From Anaerolineae bacterium (GTDB lineage: Bacteria; Chloroflexota; Anaerolineae; Aggregatilineales; Aggregatilineaceae), in contig JAHDLB010000025.1 of assembly GCA_018432315.1 (NCBI GenBank), forward strand, positions 186,001 to 250,000: DNA of 64,000 nucleotides, written 5' to 3'. The notes beneath the pieces were generated by a model. It saw only the letters and a list, made by a program, of their open reading frames with translations, was not told the origin of the DNA and made no database searches. Shown here piece by piece: positions 47,306 to 56,328 of this stretch; the stretch's first letter is position 1, and each line of letters opens with the position of its first letter. Both the position numbers and the translations under genes were made by a program.

Positions 47306-48976
47306 TCAGGCGGATGACCCATCCGGCGCGGCCTGGGTGTCAGCCTCAGGCGCGGTGTCGCCCCATCCCCAGTGGAACGGCAGTTCGTCGAAGGGGAAAT
47401 TCTCGAAGAACTTCTCGAAGTCGAAGTCCCCCATGTGAGGCCCCATCCGGAACCGCATGCCGGGCATGTTCGGCCCGCCGTACCTGCCGCCAAACATGCC
47501 GCCGTGGGGCATCATCTCGCGGAAGCGCCAGCCGCGCCCGCTCCAGCCCGGCATGTTGCCGAAGCCGTACGGCGCCCAGCCGCGCGGCCCCAGCGTCACG
47601 TCCAGCGATAGTTCCTCGCCGTCGCGGATCACGGTCAGCGTCACCTGCTCGCCTTCGTCATAGGCGTACAGGCGCTCGGCCAGCGTATGCTGGGCATCGA
47701 CCGGGTCCCCGTCGACCGCCGTCACCACGTCGCCCGCTTGCAGGCCGGCTTCCTCGGCGGGCGTGTTCGCGTACACTTCCTCGATCAGCGCGCCCTCGTC
47801 GACCGCCAGATCGCGCTCGGCGGCCAGGTCAGCGTCGAGCATGAGGTAGCTCACGCCAAGCTGCGTCGGCGGCGTCACGGGGATCATCCCCATGCCGAAC
47901 TGCACCGGCAGATCGGAGAGGTCCAGCTCGATGGTGATCTCCTCGCCGTCGCGCAGCACGGTCAGCGTCACCCGCCCCTCGCTCTCGCCCAGCGCCTGCA
48001 TCATCTCCCACATATCCAGATCGGCGAGTTCGACGCCGTTGATCGCGGTGATCAGGTCGCCTTCCTGCAGGCCGGCCTCAGCCGCCGGCGATCCATCCTC
48101 CACGGCGCCGACCGACAGGCCCTCGCCCGTCAGGCTGAGGTCCACGCCGAGCAGCGACAGGAGCATGTTGCCCATGCCCATCATCGGGCCGTAGCCGGGC
48201 ATCTGGTCCCAGTCGGGCATCATCTCGCCCCAGTCCGGCATCATGCCTTCCCAATCGGGCATCATATCTTCCCAGTCGGGCAGGGCCGCGAGCAGGTTCG
48301 CGTCGATGAAGACCTCGATCGCCTCGCCGTCGCGCAGGACGGTGAACACCAGCGGGTCATCGCGGAACAGGTCGAGCAGCACGCCGGGCCGCACGGCATC
48401 GAGCACCGGCTGGCCGTTGATCGCGGTGATCACGTCACCGGCCTGGAGATCGGTTTCCGCCAGGGGGGAGTCGGAGTCGATCGAATCGATCTGCAGCCCC
48501 TCATCCGTGATGCTGGCCTGCAAGCCGAGGAAGTCCAGGCGGCCCTGGAGCCGGGGCCGGGTGGTATCCGGCACGGCGGGCTCGACGATGATTCCCTCCT
48601 CCGGCCACGTCCCCAGCGTCACCTCGATGTCGCGCTCGGTGCCGCGCCGCTCGACCGTCAGCGTGATCGCGTCACCGGGCGCATGCGCGCCGACCCGATC
48701 GACCACGTCCTCAGCCGACTCGACCGGCGTCCCGTCGATGGCGGTGACGATGTCGCCGATGAACAACTGCGCCTCATCCGCCGGGGAGCCGGGCTCCACC
48801 GAGGTGATGGTCACGCCGTTGGGGCTGTCGGTGATGCCCACGCCCAGCCAGGCGCGGCCCTCATCCTGCTGGCGGGCGCTCCGGTCCGGCGCAATCTCCG
48901 ACGCGCCGGCTGTCACGATGCCCAGACCGCCGAGCACCAGCACAATCACCATACTGACGACAAGTACACGTTTCAT
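47306..48976 (-). CDS. Secreted four-PDZ-domain protein with PDW-repeat linker
   Basis: 556 residues from ATG 48976, with GGAGG upstream. The signal peptide (KRVLVVSMVIVLVLGGLG) is followed by four PDZ units. Their ligand-groove and exit motifs are VEPGSPADEAQLFIGDIVTA, IDSDSPLAETDLQAGDVITA, VEDGSPAAEAGLQEGDLITA and YANTPAEEAGLQAGDVVTAV. Between units 2 and 3 sit four PDWxxMM repeats and a Met-rich patch (PGYGPMMGMGNM). A C-terminal Met/Gly/Phe/Arg-rich tail ends in an acidic Phe-rich stretch (DFDFEKFFENFPFDELPF). No protease domain is present, so it is a binding or chaperone-like protein outside the membrane. It lies next to a two-component system. Confidence 0.8.
   Translation of the reverse strand: MKRVLVVSMVIVLVLGGLGIVTAGASEIAPDRSARQQDEGRAWLGVGITDSPNGVTITSVEPGSPADEAQLFIGDIVTAIDGTPVESAEDVVDRVGAHAPGDAITLTVERRGTERDIEVTLGTWPEEGIIVEPAVPDTTRPRLQGRLDFLGLQASITDEGLQIDSIDSDSPLAETDLQAGDVITAINGQPVLDAVRPGVLLDLFRDDPLVFTVLRDGEAIEVFIDANLLAALPDWEDMMPDWEGMMPDWGEMMPDWDQMPGYGPMMGMGNMLLSLLGVDLSLTGEGLSVGAVEDGSPAAEAGLQEGDLITAINGVELADLDMWEMMQALGESEGRVTLTVLRDGEEITIELDLSDLPVQFGMGMIPVTPPTQLGVSYLMLDADLAAERDLAVDEGALIEEVYANTPAEEAGLQAGDVVTAVDGDPVDAQHTLAERLYAYDEGEQVTLTVIRDGEELSLDVTLGPRGWAPYGFGNMPGWSGRGWRFREMMPHGGMFGGRYGGPNMPGMRFRMGPHMGDFDFEKFFENFPFDELPFHWGWGDTAPEADTQAAPDGSSA
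48200..48280 (-). repeat. Four PDWxxMM heptad repeats in the four-PDZ protein
   Basis: Coding repeat of 21 bp: PDWEDMM, PDWEGMM, PDWGEMM, PDWDQM. The units vary only at positions 4-5, and base differences are mostly in those codons. Confidence 0.8.
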
Positions 48977-49037
48977 AGGTTTTTCCTCCACCAATCAACA
49001 CAGTTCAACTGCGTCGTATCTGAATCGACTGTGGCAC

Positions 49038-49053
49038 CAAATTGTAAAATTTG
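49038..49053. promoter_or_regulatory. Palindrome upstream of the four-PDZ gene
   Basis: CAAATT-GTAA-AATTTG, 6-bp arms, in the 140-bp gap between the histidine kinase gene and the PDZ gene. An AT-rich site in a GC-rich genome is notable. It could bind the adjacent OmpR-type regulator. Confidence 0.45.
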
Positions 49054-49065
49054 CGTAATCCGATG

Positions 49066-49081
49066 CTTAGAGAACCCTAAG
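49066..49081. promoter_or_regulatory. Second inverted repeat in the same gap
   Basis: CTTAG-AGAACC-CTAAG. It could be a short hairpin after the kinase stop or a second regulator site 12 bp from the CAAATT palindrome. Confidence 0.35.
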
Positions 49082-49116
49082 AATCGGCCCGCCAACACCC
49101 AGCAAACCGGGCGTGG

Positions 49117-50589
49117 CTAGCGCGAGCCGGGCAGCCGGATGGCGGGCAGGTTGGGAACGGTGGCGCGAACTGAGTCTTTGGGGACATAGTCGGGCACGAC
49201 GGGCAGGCTGATGGTGAAGGTCGAGCCCTGGCCCACCCGGCTGGTGACGGACAGGCTCCCGCCGTGCGCGTCGGCGATCCACTTGGCGATGGACAGGCCG
49301 AGGCCGGTGCCGCCCTGCGCCCGCGAGCGCGCCTTGTCGACCCGGTAGAAGCGGTCGAAGATGTGCGGCAGGTCTTCTTCGGGGATGCCGACCCCGGTAT
49401 CGCTGACGGCGATCTCGACGGTGCAGTCGTCGCGCGTCATGCTGATCGTCACACTGCCGCCGGCAGGCGTGTACTTGAGCCCGTTCGATACCAGGTTCAA
49501 CAAGAGCTGCTTCAGCCGGTCCGGGTCGCCCTGGACCTGCGCCCGGTCGAGGGTGCCCAGGTGGATATCGACCCCCTCGCTGAGCAGGTGCGCCTGGTTA
49601 TAGACCTCCAGCACCAGCGTATCGAGATCGACGGTCGTCTTCTCCAGCGAGAGCCGCCCGGCGTCCGCCTTCGCCAGCAGCAGCAGGTCGCCCACCAGCC
49701 GCGACATGCGCCCGGCCTCGCTCTCGATGGCCTCCAACGCCTCTTCGTCATAGCCGATGCGGCGGATCAGGTCCAGGTTGCCCTGAATGGTCGTCAGCGG
49801 CGTGCGCATCTCGTGCGACACGTCCGCCACGAAGCGGCGCTGCGCGTTGAACAGGCGCTCCAACCGCCCCATCGTTTCGTTGAACGTGTTGGTGAGCTGG
49901 GCCAGCTCGTCGGGCGGGCCGTCGTAGGTGATACGGCGGCTGAGGTCGTCGGCGGCGGTGATCTGGGCCGCAGCCTGCGCGATGGTGTCGATCGGCTGCA
50001 GCGCGCGCCGAGTCAGGAAATCGCCCAGCAGCAGCGAGGCCAGCAGGATCACCGCGCCGCCGATCAGCATGATCTTGAGCAGGCGGTCGATCGCCGCGTC
50101 GACGGTGCGCAGCGACGACGCCGTTTGAATGTGCCCGACCAACTGCCCGTTGACCACCAGCGGCGAGGTCGCCACGCGCAGGTGGTTGTCGTCCACCACC
50201 ACGTCGCGCCGCACCTCGCGCGTCTGGTCGAGCGCCGCCGGGTCCAGCGCCTCGGTGTAACCGAAGCCGAGCAGGTTCCACGACGAGTCGTACAGGTACG
50301 AGCGGTGCGTCTGCGGATCGTTCAACCAGACCTGGACGAACAGGCCCGGCGTGCTGAGGTTGTTGACCTCCAGCATCGACAGATCGCCAAACTGGGGCGC
50401 TCCCCCGGATGAGCCAGCGATGCTGAAGGCGACTTCGCGCCGCACCGCTTCGATGGCTTCGATCAGGGTGTTGTCCACCTGGTTGCGCAGCGTCCAGTTG
50501 AGCACAGCGGACGTAGCCGCGCTGAACATCAGGATGACGATCGCCAGCAGGCTGGCGTACAGGAATGTCAGGCGGGTGCGAATAGTCAT
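49117..50589 (-). CDS. HAMP-domain sensor histidine kinase
   Basis: 490 residues. TM1 is at about 9-31 and TM2 at about 172-192, with a 140-residue extracytoplasmic sensor between them. HAMP follows (FLTRRALQPIDTIAQAAAQI...). HisKA has VADVSHEMRTPLTTIQGNLD with His259. The ATPase has LLNLVSNGLKYTPAGG (N box), VSDTGVGIPEEDLPHIFDRF (G1/F) and GGTGLGLSIAKWIADAHGG (G2). It should phosphorylate the OmpR-type regulator encoded 110 bp upstream. No strong ribosome site is seen. The neighbouring secreted PDZ and propeller genes suggest an envelope or surface signal. Confidence 0.93.
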   Translation of the reverse strand: MTIRTRLTFLYASLLAIVILMFSAATSAVLNWTLRNQVDNTLIEAIEAVRREVAFSIAGSSGGAPQFGDLSMLEVNNLSTPGLFVQVWLNDPQTHRSYLYDSSWNLLGFGYTEALDPAALDQTREVRRDVVVDDNHLRVATSPLVVNGQLVGHIQTASSLRTVDAAIDRLLKIMLIGGAVILLASLLLGDFLTRRALQPIDTIAQAAAQITAADDLSRRITYDGPPDELAQLTNTFNETMGRLERLFNAQRRFVADVSHEMRTPLTTIQGNLDLIRRIGYDEEALEAIESEAGRMSRLVGDLLLLAKADAGRLSLEKTTVDLDTLVLEVYNQAHLLSEGVDIHLGTLDRAQVQGDPDRLKQLLLNLVSNGLKYTPAGGSVTISMTRDDCTVEIAVSDTGVGIPEEDLPHIFDRFYRVDKARSRAQGGTGLGLSIAKWIADAHGGSLSVTSRVGQGSTFTISLPVVPDYVPKDSVRATVPNLPAIRLPGSR

Positions 50590-50615
50590 GACCGGCGATC
50601 AATACAAGAACTAAA

Positions 50616-50628
50616 CTGCTGAAAGCAG
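50616..50628 (-). terminator. Short hairpin between regulator and kinase genes
   Basis: CTGCT-TTC-AGCAG followed on the minus strand by TTTAGTTCTT. It is small, so it may only attenuate transcription into the kinase gene. Confidence 0.35.
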
Positions 50629-50699
50629 CACTTCGGACCGGTTGTATTGTATCAACTGAAAGTTAGCGCCCGATGAGAACCAGTTACGAATCTCGTGAT

Positions 50700-51377
50700 T
50701 CATTCCTCGCGCAGCACGTACCCGACGCCGCGCACGGTATGAATCAGCCGCGACTCGCCGGTTTCCTCGGTTTTCTGGCGCAGGTAGCGGACGTACACCT
50801 CGATGATATTGCTCTCGCCCCCGAAGTCGTAGCCCCACACCCGGTCGAAGATTAGCTCGCGGGTCAGCACGCGGCGCGGGTTCCGCATGAACATCTCCAA
50901 CAGCTCGTACTCTTTGGCCGTCAGGTCGATGAACCGGTCGCCGCGCTGGGCGCGATGCGTGCCCGTGTCGAGGGTGAGATCGGCGAAGCGCAGGACTTCG
51001 GGCCGCGACGAGGGCGTCGCCCGCCGGAACAGCGCGCGGATTCGGGCCATCAGCTCGTCGAACGAGAACGGCTTGACCAGGTAATCATCCGCCCCGGCGT
51101 CCAGCCCGGTGACGCGATCCTGCACTTCTTCCTTGGCGGTCAGCATCAGGATCGGCAAGTCGCTGGCCGCGCGCAGCCGCTTGCACACTTCCAGCCCGTC
51201 CAGGCCGGGCAGCATCCAGTCCAGGATGACCAGATCGGGCGGCTGGTCGCGGGCCATGTCCAGCCCGCTCTGCCCGTCGTAGGCCACATCTACCCGAAAA
51301 CCCTCGTAAATCAGGCCGCGCTTCAAAAACTGCGCGATGCGCGCCTCATCTTCGATGACCAGAATTCGTTCCGCCAT
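50700..51377 (-). CDS. OmpR/PhoB-family response regulator
   Basis: 225 residues. Receiver: [18 protein letters not shown], phosphoacceptor Asp53 in [36 protein letters not shown]. The winged-helix output carries [47 protein letters not shown] and [12 protein letters not shown], all canonical. It acts on DNA as a dimer after phosphorylation by the adjacent HAMP kinase. It starts 43 bp after the secreted propeller gene and may be co-transcribed with it. Confidence 0.95.
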   Translation of the reverse strand: MAERILVIEDEARIAQFLKRGLIYEGFRVDVAYDGQSGLDMARDQPPDLVILDWMLPGLDGLEVCKRLRAASDLPILMLTAKEEVQDRVTGLDAGADDYLVKPFSFDELMARIRALFRRATPSSRPEVLRFADLTLDTGTHRAQRGDRFIDLTAKEYELLEMFMRNPRRVLTRELIFDRVWGYDFGGESNIIEVYVRYLRQKTEETGESRLIHTVRGVGYVLREE

Positions 51378-51420
51378 CCAGCACCGTCCTCTCTAGAGCC
51401 GCCTGTCACCCGCACAACAC

Positions 51421-53163
51421 CTACTGCCCGGCCCAGCGAACCATCCAAACTGGGCCAGCCGTCCGGATGCGCGCCGTCGCGCCGCCGGTCATATCCACGA
51501 TCACCAGCTCGCCGGATGCCCGGCCCATCTGGTCATAGGACAGGTTCCGCAGCCCGGCAGCGTACACCGGGGCCCCGTCCGCCGCCGGCATGCCCTCGCC
51601 GGACAGCGCCAGACGCGGCACCTCGACGAAACCGCCGCCATCGTCGCCGACCGGCTCGAACGGCTCGGACAGCGCCGCGCCAACCAGGACGCGCGCGTAG
51701 GCCGGCCCGCGCAGCCCGGTCGCGTTGTACAGCACGATCCACCGGCCACCGGCGGCCTGCGCCGCGTCCATCACCGGGTAGCGCTCGTCCAACAGCGTGA
51801 CCGGTTCAGCGTCCGGTGCCGCCGGGTCGAGCAGGTACAGGCCCGGCATCTCGTAGCCGAACGACCAGGACCACGTCAGCACGTGGCCGTCGCCGGTCCA
51901 CAGCCCGCGCGCGCCCGCCGGGCTGGCGAGCGGCGTCACCGCCCCGGTCCCCACATCGGCCACGGCCAGCCCGGCCCCTTCGTAAAAGCCAACGCCCACC
52001 AGCAGGCGCGCGCCGTCGGCGCTCCAACGCGGGTCGAAATAGGTGCGGATGCGGGCAATGTCGCCCTGGTCGAGCACGTTCTGCAGCAGCAGGCGCGGCG
52101 GCTCGCTGCCATCCGCCGGGACGGTCCACAGCCCGCGCCGGTCGTGATACGCGATCAGGCTCCCGTCCGGGCTCCACGCCAGGCTCGCCCCGCCGTTCTC
52201 GGTCACCAGCGCGGCCAGCTCGCGGCGATCCGCGCCCGGCGCGTCCGGGCCGGTCACGGCCAGCGAATTCGCCGTGGCGATGGCGATCTGGCCGGTCGCG
52301 GCGCTCACGCCATAGGCGATCACCGGCGCGGCTTCCGCCGTCACCGCGCGGGCCGGGCTGCCATCCGGCGGCAGGCGCCACACCTGGGCCACGCCCGCCT
52401 CGTCCGCCGCCAGGTAATACAGCGCCTCCGGCAGCAGCGTCCCCTCGACCAGCGGCGGCGGCACCGGCCCCCAGTCGAACGCGAGCGCGCCCGCCGTACC
52501 GGGGATCACCGTCCCGCTCGCCAGCACCACGCCGTCCGGCTCCAGGCGGGATGGGACGGCCTGCTGCGCGATTGGCGGGTCGCCGGCCAGCGTCTCGACC
52601 TGCCAGCGCCCATCCGCCGCCTGCGCGATCCGCGTCTGCCGGCCCGCTTCGTCGCGCACGATCAGCGCGGTGGTCGAGCGAAATTCCCAGGCCACATCGA
52701 CCCACGGCCCGCCGGCGATGGTCCGGAAGGCGTCGTCGCCCATCTCCTCGCGGCCCAGTTGCGCGATCCGCACGCCGTCCGGCACAATATAAGCCAGTCT
52801 GGCCGCGTCATACGTCCAGGCAATCGTCCGTCCCTGGCCGGTCACCGGCGGGGGCAGCACGTCGAATTCGAGCACGAAGCCGCCGATCCCGTCGATGCGG
52901 CTCACGACGAGCGCGTTGTTGGCCTCGGTGCGGTAAGCGTACCACGCGCCATCGGGCGCAATCGCGAAGTCGGACACCGTCTGCTGGTCCGACGAGATCT
53001 GCGTCTGGCCGCCCGTGTCCGGATCGACCGCCAGCACGACGCCTTCGCTGGTCAGGATGTACAGCGGCGCGGGCAGCGGATACGGCGCGTCCTGGGCAAA
53101 AACGGCGAGCGTTGGCGCGACGAACGCGAGATAGAGCGCGAGTGATATGATCAGTCGTTTCAT
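51421..53163 (-). CDS. Secreted TolB/WD40-like beta-propeller protein
   Basis: 580 residues with a signal peptide (RLIISLALYLAFVAPTLAVFA) and AAAGGA before the ATG. Repeated blade motifs of the form DGAWYAYRTEAN, AIAWTYDAARLAYIVPDG-like strings, LAWSPDGSLIAYHDRRG, and DPRWSADGARLLVGVG suggest six to eight blades. Such propellers bind protein or peptide partners outside the membrane. It is transcribed divergently from the esterase gene with only 44 bp between. A -10-like TATACT lies at 53185-53190 on the minus strand. Confidence 0.8.
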   Translation of the reverse strand: MKRLIISLALYLAFVAPTLAVFAQDAPYPLPAPLYILTSEGVVLAVDPDTGGQTQISSDQQTVSDFAIAPDGAWYAYRTEANNALVVSRIDGIGGFVLEFDVLPPPVTGQGRTIAWTYDAARLAYIVPDGVRIAQLGREEMGDDAFRTIAGGPWVDVAWEFRSTTALIVRDEAGRQTRIAQAADGRWQVETLAGDPPIAQQAVPSRLEPDGVVLASGTVIPGTAGALAFDWGPVPPPLVEGTLLPEALYYLAADEAGVAQVWRLPPDGSPARAVTAEAAPVIAYGVSAATGQIAIATANSLAVTGPDAPGADRRELAALVTENGGASLAWSPDGSLIAYHDRRGLWTVPADGSEPPRLLLQNVLDQGDIARIRTYFDPRWSADGARLLVGVGFYEGAGLAVADVGTGAVTPLASPAGARGLWTGDGHVLTWSWSFGYEMPGLYLLDPAAPDAEPVTLLDERYPVMDAAQAAGGRWIVLYNATGLRGPAYARVLVGAALSEPFEPVGDDGGGFVEVPRLALSGEGMPAADGAPVYAAGLRNLSYDQMGRASGELVIVDMTGGATARIRTAGPVWMVRWAGQ

Positions 53164-53207
53164 AGTGGGGTCCTTTCTAGCCTCAGTATAGCAGCAATCC
53201 GAGCGCC

Positions 53208-54014
53208 ATGCCTACAGAAAAAACACCCTCCATTGACATCCGCCCTGGCGCCGCGCCGTTCCTGCTGGACGGCGGCGAGGCCGGGGTCGTCTGCGTGCAC
53301 GGCTTCACCGCCTCGCCCGAAGAAATGCGCTGGTTAGGCGAATACCTGAACGCGCGCGGCCTGACCGTCTACGCGCCGCGCCTGGCCGGGCACGGCACCG
53401 ACCCGGACCTGATGCGCCGTCAGGTCTGGCAGACGTGGTACGAGGACGTGCTGGACGGCGTCGCGCTGCTGCGCGCCCGGTGCCGGACCGTGTACGCTGC
53501 CGGGCTGTCGATGGGCGGCCTGCTGACGCTGCGCGCGGCCTCGGCAGGCGCGGTCGATGGCGCGGTGGTCATGGCCTCGCCGCTGGTTACGTTTGCGCGC
53601 GGGCTGCGTTTCGCCCGGTGGCTGAAGTACGTCCGCCCCTTCATCCCCGACGCCCCCCAGCCCAACGATCTCGACGCGCGCGTGCGCGCCATCCAGCGCG
53701 AGATGGGCCGCCCCGACTATGGCCGGGCCGCCTACGCGGGCAAGCCCACGGCCTCCGTCGCGCAGCTCTACGCGCTGATGCGCGACGTCGAGCGCCGCCT
53801 GGGCGCGGTCACCGTCCCGCTGCTGCTGATCTACTCCAAAGGCGACCGCACCGTGCCCTTCGGCAACATGGCCCGCGTCGCCCGGCAGGTGCGCAGCGCC
53901 GATCTCGTCCAGCGCACGCTCGAACACAGCGACCACTGCCTGACGCAGGAGACGGAGCGCGAGACAGTCTACGCGATGGTGTGGGACTTCCTCGTCGCGC
54001 GGATGGCGCCGTAG
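53208..54014 (+). CDS. Alpha/beta-hydrolase, Est30-type carboxylesterase/monoacylglycerol lipase-like
   Basis: 268 residues. VVCVHGFTASPEEMRWLGEY is the oxyanion-hole region (HGFTGSP type). YAAGLSMGGLLTLRAA has the nucleophile elbow GxSxG, LLLIYSKGDRTVPF the Asp, and LEHSDHCLTQET the catalytic His. This fits the Geobacillus Est30 family acting on short acyl esters in the cytoplasm. It begins 44 bp from the divergent propeller gene. Confidence 0.87.
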   Translation: MPTEKTPSIDIRPGAAPFLLDGGEAGVVCVHGFTASPEEMRWLGEYLNARGLTVYAPRLAGHGTDPDLMRRQVWQTWYEDVLDGVALLRARCRTVYAAGLSMGGLLTLRAASAGAVDGAVVMASPLVTFARGLRFARWLKYVRPFIPDAPQPNDLDARVRAIQREMGRPDYGRAAYAGKPTASVAQLYALMRDVERRLGAVTVPLLLIYSKGDRTVPFGNMARVARQVRSADLVQRTLEHSDHCLTQETERETVYAMVWDFLVARMAP

Positions 54015-54067
54015 CCGCCCCGCGCAGGTTCCCCCAAACCCGGCCTCACGACCCGCCCGCGCCGGGG

Positions 54068-54073
54068 TATAAT
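54068..54073 (+). promoter_or_regulatory. -10 box (TATAAT) before the MFS gene
   Basis: A perfect TATAAT, 65 bp before ATG 54138. No convincing -35 at the right distance. Confidence 0.4.
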
Positions 54074-54137
54074 AGGCCGCTCGCGGGACGCAGACTCCGC
54101 GCTGGACCAGCCGCTTGGGGGTGAGGAACGCTTTTCG

Positions 54138-55346
54138 ATGCTGACCTTGTGGCACGATATCGGGCGCGACACGCGCTGGGTGATGTGGTCTTACATGCTG
54201 TGGGGCATCGGCGAGGGGCTGTGGATGTTCATCCAGCCCCTGTACGTCAAGTCGCTGGGCGCCACGCCGTCGCAGACCGGCTTCGTGATCGGCATGTGGG
54301 GGCTGGCCCGCCTGCTGTTCATCCTGCCGGCGGGCATCCTGGCGGACCGGCTGGGCGCGCGCCGCCTGATGCTGCCGGGCTGGTACCTGGGGCTGGCCGG
54401 GGTGGTGATCATCGCGCTCGCGCCGGACTGGCGCTGGGCCGCGCCGGGCTTCCTGGTGTACGGCATCTCGTCCACCGCCATCCCCGTCACCAACCTGTAC
54501 CTGACGCAGAGTATCCGCCACGACCCGACCCGCAACCCGCTGCTGCCCATTCAGGCGTCGCTCACGCTGCTGTGGGCGGCCTATTCGCTGGGGCTGGTCA
54601 TCTCACCGGGCGCGGGCGGCCTGATCGGCGACCTGGTGAGCCTGCGCGCCGTGTTCCTGTTCAGCGTGTTCTGGTTCCTGCTCAGCGTGTGGGCCATCTC
54701 CCACACCGCGCACTATCCCGTCCCCCCGCGCCCGGATCGCGGCTACGACTATCGCGGCGTGCTGCGCCGCCCGCCGGTGATCGCAGCGCTGACCGTGCTG
54801 ACCTTCGGCTTCATCGCCGTGCTGACCGGGCAGACGCTCTCCGCGCAGTTCCTCGAAGAGGCGCGCGGCTTCTCGCACTCGGCCATCGGCGCGTTCGGAT
54901 CGCTGAACGCCCTGGGAACCGCCGTGTTCAGCATCGCGCTGGCGCGGCTGCCGGCGTGGCGCGGATTCTTCGCGACTCTGCTGCTGGTCCTGGTCGCGTT
55001 CGGGCTGCTGCTGGCCGGGGGAGCGTGGCCGGTCGTGGTGGCCGCCTACTTCCTGCTGGGCGCGTACTATACCACGCGCCCGTTCGCCGTCAGCGTGATC
55101 AGCCACTACGTCCAGGAACACCAGCGCGGCATGGCCTATGCCCTGGTTGACACGCTGGCCGGGCTGGCGACTGTGCTCGGCACCAACCTGGCTGGCGTCC
55201 TCTATGCCCAGGACACAGCCTGGCCGTTCCAGGCGGGCATCGGCGGCCTGATAGCGGTCGTCGTGGCGGGGCTCGCCCTGCTGCGCAGCCCGGCCCACCG
55301 CCATCCGGATACCGTCCCGGCGCAACCTGGGGTAGAATCTGGGTGA
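54138..55346 (+). CDS. Major facilitator superfamily transporter
   Basis: 402 residues with about 12 hydrophobic segments. YMLWGIGEGLWMFIQPLYVK is TM1, and motif A reads PAGILADRLGARRLMLPG. A Pro-rich loop (YPVPPRPDRGYDYRG) separates the two halves. It is distant from the other MFS protein in the window. The substrate is unknown. It is followed by DUF1232, histidine phosphatase and YfcE genes with little or no spacing, so it likely heads a four-gene operon. Confidence 0.88.
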   Translation: MLTLWHDIGRDTRWVMWSYMLWGIGEGLWMFIQPLYVKSLGATPSQTGFVIGMWGLARLLFILPAGILADRLGARRLMLPGWYLGLAGVVIIALAPDWRWAAPGFLVYGISSTAIPVTNLYLTQSIRHDPTRNPLLPIQASLTLLWAAYSLGLVISPGAGGLIGDLVSLRAVFLFSVFWFLLSVWAISHTAHYPVPPRPDRGYDYRGVLRRPPVIAALTVLTFGFIAVLTGQTLSAQFLEEARGFSHSAIGAFGSLNALGTAVFSIALARLPAWRGFFATLLLVLVAFGLLLAGGAWPVVVAAYFLLGAYYTTRPFAVSVISHYVQEHQRGMAYALVDTLAGLATVLGTNLAGVLYAQDTAWPFQAGIGGLIAVVVAGLALLRSPAHRHPDTVPAQPGVESG

Positions 55347-55360
55347 TGAAAGGAGATGAC

Positions 55361-55729
55361 ATGACCAAGCAACGAAAACAGGCCGATCCCGATCTGCTGG
55401 CGCGGCTGTGGCAAAACCTGGTGTTGTCGTGGCGGCTGATGTTCGACCGGCGCGTGAGCGGCACGGCCAAGCTGATCCCGATGGCGATGCTCGCCTACAT
55501 CCTCTCGCCGATCGATTTGCTGCCGGACGTGCTGCTGCCGTTTGGTGTAGTCGACGATATCGGCGTGCTGCTGCTGGGCTTGCAGTGGTTCATCCGCAGC
55601 GCGCCGCCGGGCGTGGTCGACGAGTATCGCGGCGGTCGCCGCGCGCCCGCCCAGGTGCAGGACCCCGACGCGCCGCAGATCATCGACGGCGAGTATCACG
55701 TCTACGGCGACGACAACGACGACTATTGA
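55361..55729 (+). CDS. DUF1232/YkvA-family membrane protein
   Basis: 122 residues from ATG 55361, with the strong ribosome site AAAGGAG. The DUF1232 signature IPMAMLAYILSPIDLLPDVL is plain, and FGVVDDIGVLLLGLQWFI follows. The acidic tail ends DDNDDY. The family is small, membrane-associated and of unknown function. Its stop shares one base with the next start (TGATG). Confidence 0.9.
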   Translation: MTKQRKQADPDLLARLWQNLVLSWRLMFDRRVSGTAKLIPMAMLAYILSPIDLLPDVLLPFGVVDDIGVLLLGLQWFIRSAPPGVVDEYRGGRRAPAQVQDPDAPQIIDGEYHVYGDDNDDY

Positions 55730-56328
55730 TGTCCTCGCACCTGATCCTGATTCGCCATCCCCGGACCCAACCGGACCCGGCCCTTCCGGCCTCGCGGTGG
55801 CGGCTGGCTCCCGAAGGCGAGGCCCAGGTCCGCGCGCTCGTTGCCGCGCCGTTCTGGCGTGGCGTGACCACCGTCTACACCAGCCGGGAATACAAGGCCG
55901 CCGTCGTTGGCGAAGCGATCAGCGCCGCGCACGGCATCCCGCACCGGGCCGTGCCGGATCTGCGCGAAGCCCGGCGCGACGTGTGGCTCGGGCCGGATGC
56001 CTTTCTGGCGGCGCAGCGGGCATTTTTCGCCCGCCCGGATGCGCCCCCGGTCCCTGAGTGGGAGTCCGGCGCCGCCGCCCAAGCGCGTTTCGTCCGCGCC
56101 ATGGACGGTATTCTGGCGAGCCATCCCGCGGACGAATCGCTGGCCGTGGTCAGCCATGCCAGCGTGCTCACGCTGTACCTGGCGCACCTGCGCGGCCAGC
56201 CGCCGGACATCGACGACTGGAACGCGATCGGGTTCGCCGCCGTGATGCTCGTCGAGCGCGAGACGCGTCGCCCGGTCAGCTCATTCGTCCTCGCGCCGTA
56301 CACCGGCCTGGAAAGCCCCCGGCCATGA
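55729..56328 (+). CDS. Histidine phosphatase superfamily protein
   Basis: 199 residues from ATG 55729. LILIRHPRTQPDP has the phosphorylated His in RHP rather than the usual RHG. TTVYTSREYKAAVVGEAI (TSxxxRA-like), HRAVPDLREARRDVW and LAVVSHASVLTLYLAH with the second His complete the fold. Small-molecule phosphatase activity is expected. It is coupled by overlap to genes on both sides (TGATG and ATGA). Confidence 0.82.
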   Translation: MSSHLILIRHPRTQPDPALPASRWRLAPEGEAQVRALVAAPFWRGVTTVYTSREYKAAVVGEAISAAHGIPHRAVPDLREARRDVWLGPDAFLAAQRAFFARPDAPPVPEWESGAAAQARFVRAMDGILASHPADESLAVVSHASVLTLYLAHLRGQPPDIDDWNAIGFAAVMLVERETRRPVSSFVLAPYTGLESPRP

